Assembly: GCA_003573975.1 (NCBI GenBank)
Contig: AP018533.1
Span: 930,001 to 994,000, forward strand
Direction of reading: 5' to 3'
Length of the DNA stretch: 64,000 nucleotides
From: Clostridiales bacterium CCNA10
GTDB taxonomy: Bacteria > Bacillota > Clostridia > Oscillospirales > Oscillospiraceae
The position numbers and the translations under genes were made by a program. Below, one piece after another: positions 50,366 to 57,419 of the stretch. The notes beneath the pieces were generated by a model. That model did no database searches, had not been told where the DNA came from, and saw only the letters and a list, made by a program, of their open reading frames with translations. Within the stretch, counting starts at the first letter, position 1, and every line of letters starts with the position of its first letter.

Positions 50366-50932
50366 TTAACTATTTGCTTTAATAAGTTCCTGTAGTGTCC
50401 TTGGCGTATATCCCATATACGGCATCATACAGCCGACATTGATGATGTTCCCACAATTATGGCTATTCATCGTTCTGCTTCTCTTCAGCTCTTCCCGCCA
50501 CTTATTGAGAAAGTCATTTTCCCGTGTGGTATGAACATGGCCGCAGAGCATATAACAGTCTGGATTATAAGAGGATTTATAGAGAAGGATAGGGTAGTGA
50601 CACATAATCACATGCTTTCCATCGTCCGTGATCTCCTTATACTCCTTAATATCCTGGAACATCTTCTTCAGCCCAGAAGACATACTCTTCAAATCGTGGT
50701 TCCCACGAATCAGAACCTTATCCCCGTTTAACTGGGGGACGATCCGTTTCCACTCAGGCTCCGTCCCCCAGCAGAAGTCGCCAAGGATAAAGGTCGTGTC
50801 CTTTTCGGTGACAACGCCATTCCAATTATTGATCAGAGTTTCCTCCATCTGCTTTGTATCGGCAAATGGACGGCCATCAAATCGGATGATATTGGCATGT
50901 CCGAAATGTAAATCGCTGATGTATCGGTTCAT
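50366..50932 (-). CDS. Calcineurin-like metallophosphoesterase
   Basis: 188 residues with ISDLHFGHANI near 5-15, ILGDFCWG near 49-56, IRGNHDLKS near 74-82, CHYPI near 110-114 and CGHVHTT near 129-135. These are the metal-ligand motifs of small phage metallophosphatases. Substrate unknown. It overlaps the next upstream gene by ATGA. Confidence 0.88.
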   Translation of the reverse strand: MNRYISDLHFGHANIIRFDGRPFADTKQMEETLINNWNGVVTEKDTTFILGDFCWGTEPEWKRIVPQLNGDKVLIRGNHDLKSMSSGLKKMFQDIKEYKEITDDGKHVIMCHYPILLYKSSYNPDCYMLCGHVHTTRENDFLNKWREELKRSRTMNSHNCGNIINVGCMMPYMGYTPRTLQELIKANS

Positions 50933-51300
50933 TCGCGTCTCCTTGTATGGTATCGTTTGATGCGGATATCAAGCCCTTTTTCTTTGGCGGTGTCTATCAT
51001 ATGTTTGGTTCCTCTGGAGCTGCCGTCCCAAAACGCAACCAAAGCGTCTGCGTACTCCGCCATTTTTACATTTCGCTTAAAGCCGGCTGATTTGCCGTCT
51101 AAATCCCAATCGGCTGGAAAATAAATGACTTGATACCCATGCTCTTTTGCATATTGCTCGCCAAGCCGATCTGCGCCGCGAGCCATGCCGCACACAACTT
51201 GGATATCGTCGTTGATGTTTTTTAGGAGATAATCTAAGCTTTTAGACAGACCTTCATAGTTATTAAAGTCTCTCCCGCCAGCAACAATTACTTTGAACAT
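50929..51300 (-). CDS. DUF2493 / SLOG-type nucleotide-binding protein
   Basis: 123 residues with the Rossmann start IVAGGRDFNNYEGL near 5-18, VCGMARGADRLGEQYAKEHG near 36-55 and ALVAFWDGSSRGTKHMID near 86-103, the pattern of the YspA-like SLOG family. These proteins are predicted to bind nucleotide-derived ligands and are common in phages. Exact role unknown. Confidence 0.85.
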   Translation of the reverse strand: MFKVIVAGGRDFNNYEGLSKSLDYLLKNINDDIQVVCGMARGADRLGEQYAKEHGYQVIYFPADWDLDGKSAGFKRNVKMAEYADALVAFWDGSSRGTKHMIDTAKEKGLDIRIKRYHTRRRE

Positions 51301-51326
51301 CCTACCCTGCTCCAGTCACAAAGGAC

Positions 51327-51515
51327 TCACATATAGTTTGGGAAGTTGTTTTCTGCCATGGGGCATCCTCTGCATAATTCCTCAGGGTACGAGCCACCCT
51401 CGGTCTGCATCCCATACCCACGGTTGCAGCTCACATCCTGCATGTCCCCATACCAGCGCTCAGTAATTGTCCCTCCACACGCACCATCGTAGCAGTTTTC
51501 CGGCATTTCAATCAT
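51327..51515 (-). CDS. 62-residue Cys-rich mini-protein
   Basis: Six Cys residues (CYDGACGG near 8-15, SCNRGYG, CRGCPM near 48-53). Probably binds metal. Function unknown. Confidence 0.62.
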   Translation of the reverse strand: MIEMPENCYDGACGGTITERWYGDMQDVSCNRGYGMQTEGGSYPEELCRGCPMAENNFPNYM

Positions 51516-51568
51516 TCCCTTCTGTTCATTTCTTTTGTAAGCAAATCACTGGACTGCCACAATCTTAT

Positions 51569-52123
51569 TTAGTTTTTAGCACCAAACTCAACGACATTCG
51601 GTACGCTGGTAGAACCGAAACCTCCGTTGCGGATTCCATCGGCTGCGTCGTCATAAGAAATACCGTAGGGGAGAAGGATGCCCTGAATAAAGCTGTCTCC
51701 CTTTGTGATGAAGACATTTTTATCCTGCCGGCTGTCGTTGATCACTTTTGCGAAAATGTGTCCCTCGTTATCGGAGTGGAAATAATCGGAGTCAATTACA
51801 CCAACGGTGTTGTTTAACTGGAGCCGATACTTGAAACCAAGTCCGCTTTTCGGCATACAGGCCAACCACCAGCCAGGATCAATCTCGACACGGATGCCAG
51901 TAGGGACTTTCATTTCTACGCCAGGGACAAGACTCATATCAATTGGAGCATAGAAGTCATACCCAGCAGATCCGACCGTTGCCCTTGTGGGGACTTTGAT
52001 TTCATCATAAATCCCCTTAACACATTCCTTGGACGGCTTATCGCAGTTCTCAAAAAATGTGTCACAAAAATCGTTGTAGAATTGGTCAAAAGACACCTTG
52101 CTGAATTTTGCTACTCGATTCAT
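51569..52123 (-). CDS. dut: dUTPase
   Basis: The 184-residue protein has the five dUTPase motifs: AGYDFYAP near 53-60, PKSGLGFKYRLQL near 91-103, NNTVGVIDSDYF near 104-115, a region near 142-150 with GDSFIQGILLPYG, and RNGGFGSTS near 165-173. The trimeric enzyme hydrolyses dUTP to dUMP and pyrophosphate, keeping uracil out of DNA and feeding ThyX. It is about 35 residues longer than minimal dUTPases, with extra N-terminal sequence. Confidence 0.94.
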   Translation of the reverse strand: MNRVAKFSKVSFDQFYNDFCDTFFENCDKPSKECVKGIYDEIKVPTRATVGSAGYDFYAPIDMSLVPGVEMKVPTGIRVEIDPGWWLACMPKSGLGFKYRLQLNNTVGVIDSDYFHSDNEGHIFAKVINDSRQDKNVFITKGDSFIQGILLPYGISYDDAADGIRNGGFGSTSVPNVVEFGAKN

Positions 52124-52320
52124 TTGTTGTCGTCTGCCTCCTTAATTTTGGTGTATAGCCCGCAATGGCACTTGCCCTCGTCCATCTCCAGAAACTCTTT
52201 GCACATGCACTTTGTATCTGGTGTTTTGACAAGTACACATGGACAATACCCATCGTTTTCTTTTAGCTTTGCTCTCATTTCTTTGACGTACTCTTTGTCT
52301 GGATTTATTTTAATGATCAT
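52120..52320 (-). CDS. Ferredoxin-thioredoxin reductase-like Fe-S protein
   Basis: The 66-residue protein has CPCVLVKTPDTKCMCKEF near 26-43 and KCHCGLY near 50-56. The CPC...C-x-C...CHC spacing is that of the catalytic beta chain of ferredoxin-thioredoxin reductase, where a [4Fe-4S] cluster next to a disulfide passes electrons from ferredoxin to a thioredoxin. It lies between dut and nrdG, close to a redoxin and nrdD, so it may feed electrons to the anaerobic ribonucleotide reductase (inference). Confidence 0.75.
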   Translation of the reverse strand: MIIKINPDKEYVKEMRAKLKENDGYCPCVLVKTPDTKCMCKEFLEMDEGKCHCGLYTKIKEADDNK

Positions 52321-52331
52321 GCGTAACTCCC

Positions 52332-52814
52332 TTATGAAAGCTGCTCTGCATACTGATTATCTGAGGAAAGAGTGATACCAAGCACATCATCGTATCTATG
52401 CGGTTTGTCGGGGATAAACCGGCCAAACTTAACAATGATATTTTCATATTTCTCCAGACGTTCAAGCGAGGATCGTACCTCGTTAGGATAGTAGCCCGTG
52501 TAAATGACGACGGGGGAGACATCGCCATTTGAACGAAACAGCTTGATCAAATCCTCAACTTCATCAATCTGCAAGAAAGGTTCCATACCGCCAATGACAA
52601 CCGCTTTGGTGATTGGATTGTTTGCAAAATGCTGATAAATGACTGAGTTAGGAATATCCTTTGATGGTGCCTGGGCAAGAGGTGCGTTTTGGCACACCTC
52701 AATACCCAGGTTCGACTCAGTACAGCACTTAAAGTCACAAAAAGAGGTGTTAATAAACATGGCGGGGAGTTTGAAGTTGGTGAAATCCTCTTCAATAATC
52801 CCTTTTACCCGCAT
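52332..52814 (-). CDS. nrdG: Anaerobic ribonucleotide reductase activating protein (radical SAM)
   Basis: 160 residues from ATG 52814, which overlaps the nrdD TGA by one base. It has INTSFCDFKCC near 22-32 and GIEVCQNAPLA near 37-47, a phage-type version of the NrdG Cys cluster, and the SAM-binding GGMEPFLQ near 75-82. NrdG makes the glycyl radical on NrdD by reductive cleavage of SAM. The last Cys is further from the first pair than in the classical CX3CX2C. Confidence 0.85.
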   Translation of the reverse strand: MRVKGIIEEDFTNFKLPAMFINTSFCDFKCCTESNLGIEVCQNAPLAQAPSKDIPNSVIYQHFANNPITKAVVIGGMEPFLQIDEVEDLIKLFRSNGDVSPVVIYTGYYPNEVRSSLERLEKYENIIVKFGRFIPDKPHRYDDVLGITLSSDNQYAEQLS

Positions 52815-54736
52815 CACATGACCTCGCTTTTTGTAAGAACATCGTACCACTTGCGCTGGTTGAACTCCTGCTTGCGGATCTTCTGGTAGCTGCTCACAGG
52901 GGTATAGAAGCCCACGACGCGAGCGTAGGTATCTGCAATCGGCTTTCCGCAAATGGGACAGGTCTTAGTCCCCATAAAAGCGTGTTTGTCAGCACACACG
53001 GAAATCTTTGTGGTGAACGCGAAATAAATTACACCCTGGCTTGCCACATAGTTGAGCATATCCCATGCAGCTTCCTCATTCGGGAACCGGCTCTCAATAT
53101 CAATATGAGCAATGCAGCCACCACCGCATTTCTTGTCGAACAGACTTCCAAGCCGGCATTTCTCTTGGATTGTGCATTTCTCCATCAGTGGAATCCACTG
53201 GTTGCTGTAGATAAAATACTTGTTCTGCTCAAAGAGAAGATTGTCTGCTGCACAAATGACACCGGCACAGTTTTCAGCCGGAATCATCTCCAAATTGAAT
53301 GTGAAATCACACTCAAAGTTGTCCTTTACCTCGTTGATCGTATCAAGAATCTCAGCGGCGAACTCAACGGCCTCATCAGAATACGATTTGTTTCCCATTT
53401 CGTCCTCGTCAATCAGACTAAACAAATCCATAACCTCATACATTCCGATACCGCCGATAGTACAGAACTGTTTATCCAGCTCCACAGCCCCGTCCTGATA
53501 ATTGGGCAAAAGCCCCTTTTCGATGTTGCGCTTGATCACATGGCGCATGGAGTACAGAGCCTTACAGTCAAGCAGCACACGATCTCTAAGGATGTCAAGG
53601 TATTTCTTCTTGTTGAGCTTGCTTTCATAGGCGATGCGCACCAGGTTAATGGTGCTGACGCGGCAGGAGCCTACACTCAGAGCAGTGCCGCCGATGGAAT
53701 TGATAAAGGCATCCAGCTTCTTGGTATCGCTGAGCAGCCGACAACAGTTACTCAAAATACCGATGTTATCGCTGACGAAGAAATTGGAGTCAGACCACTT
53801 GATATTATGGTTACTGCACCAGCGGGCGAACTCTTCGTCCTGGAACTTCCCATCTTTGTAGTAGAGAGAATAGGTGAGAACGGGGTAGGTGAACATATTC
53901 TCTTCCCGAATTTCACTCACGACCTCCATGAACACCTTTTGGAACTCAATAAAGTCCTCAATGTGGTCAATGGCGAGCTGTCCGTCCGGGAACTCCACTC
54001 CGCCGAACAGCGATTCCAGATACGGACGGTCAAAGATGGAGACGTTGGTAAAGGCGGACTGATCAATCCGTAAGAACGGCTGGTTCAAACGGTAGATGAA
54101 TTTCTGGAACTGCTGGCGAGCATAATAGCTTGGGTTTTTCATGTAGTACCCGCCATCCACATCCTTCTTCCAGAAATACCACGCCCAGATCAACACATTC
54201 GGGAGGCCAACTGCGCCGGACTGACGGTTGGACAGGAAAGATACAAACTCGATCACATCGTCAAAATAGGTGGTGAGGTGCTTCGGTGCCTGGTGATTAT
54301 AGTGGTCGAGGAAGAACAATCCCTCCGTTGCCAATCTGGTCAGGTCGTTTGCCCAGCAATAGGGGAAATAACTCGCGGTTGTGGAATCGTTCAAATAAAA
54401 CCCCTTGCTGAATTCCTGCTCCAGCCACTGCTTAGCGGTGCGCAAGCCCCACTGCTTCTTGATAGTGAGGAAAATCTTGTTCAGGCCGAACAGCTTATCT
54501 TCGCTCTTCGCCTTCTCAGTCATGAAGCTGCGGATGTCCTTGTGGTTTGCATTCGCATTCGGATCAATGGACGCATCGGCCAGGGTGTCCTTATCAACAA
54601 AATTGTCAATGAACTCGCTGAAGTCGAGCTGACTGGGGTGGACTCCATTGATATATTCAAAATCCTCACCGTACTTTTTCTTTAGGTCTTCTAAGCAGCG
54701 CTCAAAATCCTTAGAAAGCTTTAGCGTAATATCCAT
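52814..54736 (-). CDS. nrdD: Anaerobic (class III) ribonucleoside-triphosphate reductase
   Basis: The 640-residue enzyme reduces ribonucleotides to deoxyribonucleotides without oxygen, using a glycyl radical. The C-terminal zinc site (SVCADKHAF and CPICGKP) and the glycyl radical loop RVVGFYTP with Gly near 609 are present. Earlier motifs are GILSNCCRLL near 340 and SVGSCRVSTINLVRIAY near 365. It has no obvious N-terminal ATP-cone. Its gene context (NrdG, a redoxin and an FTR-like protein) suggests a redoxin-dependent type, not a formate-dependent one (inference). It implies an anaerobic host. Confidence 0.94.
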   Translation of the reverse strand: MDITLKLSKDFERCLEDLKKKYGEDFEYINGVHPSQLDFSEFIDNFVDKDTLADASIDPNANANHKDIRSFMTEKAKSEDKLFGLNKIFLTIKKQWGLRTAKQWLEQEFSKGFYLNDSTTASYFPYCWANDLTRLATEGLFFLDHYNHQAPKHLTTYFDDVIEFVSFLSNRQSGAVGLPNVLIWAWYFWKKDVDGGYYMKNPSYYARQQFQKFIYRLNQPFLRIDQSAFTNVSIFDRPYLESLFGGVEFPDGQLAIDHIEDFIEFQKVFMEVVSEIREENMFTYPVLTYSLYYKDGKFQDEEFARWCSNHNIKWSDSNFFVSDNIGILSNCCRLLSDTKKLDAFINSIGGTALSVGSCRVSTINLVRIAYESKLNKKKYLDILRDRVLLDCKALYSMRHVIKRNIEKGLLPNYQDGAVELDKQFCTIGGIGMYEVMDLFSLIDEDEMGNKSYSDEAVEFAAEILDTINEVKDNFECDFTFNLEMIPAENCAGVICAADNLLFEQNKYFIYSNQWIPLMEKCTIQEKCRLGSLFDKKCGGGCIAHIDIESRFPNEEAAWDMLNYVASQGVIYFAFTTKISVCADKHAFMGTKTCPICGKPIADTYARVVGFYTPVSSYQKIRKQEFNQRKWYDVLTKSEVM

Positions 54737-54742
54737 ATGTCA

Positions 54743-54946
54743 TCACTCCCCCTGTTCGTTTACCCACTGAACTGCCTTTGAAAAATCCATCATATCCCCG
54801 TCTACACTCAGAACTGGAACAGACATAATTCCAAGAGCAAGCATTTCATCTACATCAGTACACTTTGTAAATGAGATATTTTTCTCATTTAATTTTCTTT
54901 CCAAAATTCCACACTTGGGACAACCTGTTGAATAAAGTACAATCAT
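54743..54946 (-). CDS. Glutaredoxin/NrdH-like redoxin
   Basis: 67 residues: STGCPKCGIL at 6-15 with the active-site CPKC, and SVPVL near 42-46 with the cis-Pro that fixes the thioredoxin fold. It lies directly upstream of nrdD, with 6 bp between them, so it is a likely electron donor for the reductase (inference). Confidence 0.88.
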   Translation of the reverse strand: MIVLYSTGCPKCGILERKLNEKNISFTKCTDVDEMLALGIMSVPVLSVDGDMMDFSKAVQWVNEQGE

Positions 54947-55557
54947 ACGCTTTCTACATCTACTCCTTTCAAAACTCTGTCGATTTCATCGTCTGCGGAA
55001 AGAAGCTCCGCAAAATCAGAAACGACTTCGTAAATTTCATCCCAGGTTTCTACGCGAACCATGCCAGCCGCTAAATCGTTGTAGCTGCGGTTGTGCGGAC
55101 GGTCAAACAGAATAGGCAGATCGCATGAGGTTGTTTCAAGGTTGTGCGTCCCATCGTCGATCATGATATCCCCGTTGACAAGGCTTTTATCGCTTGCAAC
55201 AATCACATCTTCCCATTTTAGATACGGGTACATTTCCAGTAGTCGTTTGATCTTTGCTGGTACGGTCGCGTAATACGATGCAGTTACAATGCGAATGGTA
55301 TGCCCGTCGTCAATCAGCCTTTTCAATACCTCCTGAGCGTTCTGCATGGGGGAGATTTTCTCCCAAAACTCGGTTGTATTCAGCGGAGAGAAGAGGTCAT
55401 CCTTGGTGAGCTGCGGGAAGAATTTTGCGATTCTCCAATCGGTAATATCTTCTTCCCGCAGGGACGAGCCGCACTTTTTGTTTAACTCGTTTACCCAGCA
55501 CTCTACCAGGTTTTCCAAAACATCGTCCATATCAACCAATATGGTCAGTTTCTTCAT
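54943..55557 (-). CDS. 5'(3')-deoxyribonucleotidase-like HAD phosphatase
   Basis: 204 residues from ATG 55557 with GGAG at 7-base spacing. It starts KKLTILVDMDDVLENL (HAD motif I), continues with RIVTASYYATVPAK near 93-106 (motif II) and DIMIDDGTHNLE near 130-141 (motif IV), the layout of the NT5C family that dephosphorylates dNMPs. In a phage it may balance dNTP pools. It overlaps its neighbours by four bases. Confidence 0.85.
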   Translation of the reverse strand: MKKLTILVDMDDVLENLVECWVNELNKKCGSSLREEDITDWRIAKFFPQLTKDDLFSPLNTTEFWEKISPMQNAQEVLKRLIDDGHTIRIVTASYYATVPAKIKRLLEMYPYLKWEDVIVASDKSLVNGDIMIDDGTHNLETTSCDLPILFDRPHNRSYNDLAAGMVRVETWDEIYEVVSDFAELLSADDEIDRVLKGVDVESV

Positions 55558-56093
55558 GCACACACTCCGTATCTATTTGCGATCAGGCCGCAAACCTTAT
55601 TGTAAAGATCCTCTAATGTGCCGTCGTTCACAATTAGAAAATCTGGGATAACATGGTCAAGAGCAGTCTCGGACGGGTGGCTCTGCTGCTCCGCAGTCAA
55701 CGGGCTTTCAAAATTCTCCCGTCTAATTCTGATGTGGATCACATCAAGCCCAGCCTGCTTTAGAGAGTCAATTTCGTTTGGAAATCTGCTGTCTGGAATC
55801 AGTACAAAATCCCACTCAGAATGGAACATGGTAAGCATATCCTTGATGAAGTCAACCCAGTAATTTGGGCGCTGGGTGCGAATGATATCTGTGCCTACTT
55901 TTTGGAGCAGACTTCTTCCGTAATCGTCCTTTTCTCCGTTCCAGTTGAAGAAGGTCTTGCACACATATTTTAGAAGGTCTCCATAATGGGCAATCAGAAC
56001 AGAGTACCCCATGTCCTCCAGCACAGTCTTCATCATGCCGGCAGTTGTGTCCTTACCATGCTGTGCCTTACCGGAAATACAAACTACTTTCAT
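55554..56093 (-). CDS. Deoxynucleoside monophosphate kinase-like protein
   Basis: 179 residues with Walker A ISGKAQHGKDTTAG near 6-19 and a lid region with Arg residues near 72-80 and 123-127. It resembles phage dNMP kinases of the T4 gene 1 type, which convert dGMP, dTMP and modified dCMP to diphosphates. Overlaps the upstream deoxyribonucleotidase gene end by four bases and abuts thyX without a gap. Confidence 0.82.
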   Translation of the reverse strand: MKVVCISGKAQHGKDTTAGMMKTVLEDMGYSVLIAHYGDLLKYVCKTFFNWNGEKDDYGRSLLQKVGTDIIRTQRPNYWVDFIKDMLTMFHSEWDFVLIPDSRFPNEIDSLKQAGLDVIHIRIRRENFESPLTAEQQSHPSETALDHVIPDFLIVNDGTLEDLYNKVCGLIANRYGVCA

Positions 56094-56762
56094 TTAGGCA
56101 ACCTCGCATTCAATGTCGTCAAAAAGCACGGGGATCTTATTTTTGAACTCCTGGAGCAACATCATAGCGATCTCTCTCATCTGGGGGTGAGCCGCAACAG
56201 GCGTTCTAAGTTTGAAGAAATGCCGCCATTCACGCATATTCATGGTGATACAGATCTCAGTTTTGGTTGAGTTATTCAGAACCGATCTTGCAATCTGGGG
56301 AGACGCACCCAACTCAATCATACGGTTGTAATGGCGTTCCGCATCGGCGCAGCCCATAAGCCACTCATTGTAAATAGCGGCGGTGGTCTCAGCGTCGAGA
56401 TTTTTCATCTTTGGATCAAGCTCCATGCCGCCCTTGAGATCGATATAGGTCACTTCATTTCCAAACTTGTCCTTGGAATAGTTGCAGTACCTTGTGCTCT
56501 CCTGGGCATAGCTTGCAATGCGGTGGCGGACTTCCTCGTGAGAAACGCCACGGTCATTGATCAGACGGACAGTGATGTTGTAATGCTCGATAACCGCCTC
56601 ATGCCCTCTCTTGATAATGCCTCTGACAAAAGATTCACAGGATGTATCTGTAATCTTGTCTTCGCTCTTATAGCAGGTTCTTCCCACCGCCTCAATCGTC
56701 TTCAGAATCTGTTCTGAATCAATCGGCGTGATAATCTCAAAACTTGGTTTAATGACTTTCAT
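56094..56762 (-). CDS. thyX: Flavin-dependent thymidylate synthase
   Basis: The 222-residue ThyX makes dTMP from dUMP with FAD, NADPH and methylene-tetrahydrofolate. The signature RHRx7S is at residues 79-89 within RHRIASYAQESTRY. The C-terminal substrate loop has MNMREWRHFFKLRTP near 168-182. Full length, in a four-gene overlapping dNTP set with the dNMP kinase, nucleotidase and RNR genes. Confidence 0.96.
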   Translation of the reverse strand: MKVIKPSFEIITPIDSEQILKTIEAVGRTCYKSEDKITDTSCESFVRGIIKRGHEAVIEHYNITVRLINDRGVSHEEVRHRIASYAQESTRYCNYSKDKFGNEVTYIDLKGGMELDPKMKNLDAETTAAIYNEWLMGCADAERHYNRMIELGASPQIARSVLNNSTKTEICITMNMREWRHFFKLRTPVAAHPQMREIAMMLLQEFKNKIPVLFDDIECEVA

Positions 56763-56788
56763 CGCATAACCTCCATAAAATAGATTAA

Positions 56789-57397
56789 CTAATTGCTTAG
56801 GTAGCAGAAATAAGTTGTGGTTCCAAGCACTTCATCATAGTATTCGTAATACACTCCGTCGCCCTGGGGAAAGTTTGCCTGGAACACAACATTTTCTGGG
56901 AGAACGCTGCCTTGCTCCAAGAGCTGACGTGCGTTTTCGATAGTTCTTTCGTCTGGCGTGTTATTGATTGCGCCAGTCCATGTTGGAGAATACTGGCCTT
57001 TTGCGTAGATTACATCGTATAAAGTATCGGGGAAGAGCGGGTGCTGCATTCTATTGAGCACAACGCTGCCTACATAGAGCTGCATTTCATCCGACACCCA
57101 GCTTGCTCCCATTTCTGCGGTAATCAGTCTTGCGAGCAAATCCAGGTCTTCCTCTGTATATGGAACGACGGGAGCGCTCACATCTACACTCTCTTCTTCA
57201 GGCTGGATCTCGGTTCCTTCTGTAACTGCCGGAGCACTCGCCAAATATGGAGGCGGAATAATTACGGTGGTAGAGGTTGCTTCCTTTGCAGATACTTCAT
57301 TGGCGACTGGATATACAAAAGATGAGAGAAGAACAATCACCAAAGCCATGCAGAGAACCGATGCGGCCTTAAAGATAAAATTATGTTTATGTGTCAT
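56789..57397 (-). CDS. Secreted SleB-like cell wall hydrolase
   Basis: The 202-residue protein has an N-terminal signal or anchor segment (about 10-32), a Pro/Thr/Glu-rich linker (to about 78), and a SleB-type hydrolase_2 domain (LARLITAEMGASWVSDEMQL near 88-107, VVLNRM near 112-117, QYSPTWTG near 134-141) with the catalytic Glu in TAEMG. Such enzymes cut peptidoglycan and act in spore germination or envelope remodelling. It lies between thyX and the phage polymerase, away from any lysis genes. Confidence 0.88.
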   Translation of the reverse strand: MTHKHNFIFKAASVLCMALVIVLLSSFVYPVANEVSAKEATSTTVIIPPPYLASAPAVTEGTEIQPEEESVDVSAPVVPYTEEDLDLLARLITAEMGASWVSDEMQLYVGSVVLNRMQHPLFPDTLYDVIYAKGQYSPTWTGAINNTPDERTIENARQLLEQGSVLPENVVFQANFPQGDGVYYEYYDEVLGTTTYFCYLSN

Positions 57398-57419
57398 TTC
57401 CGTTATATCCTTTCTTGCT

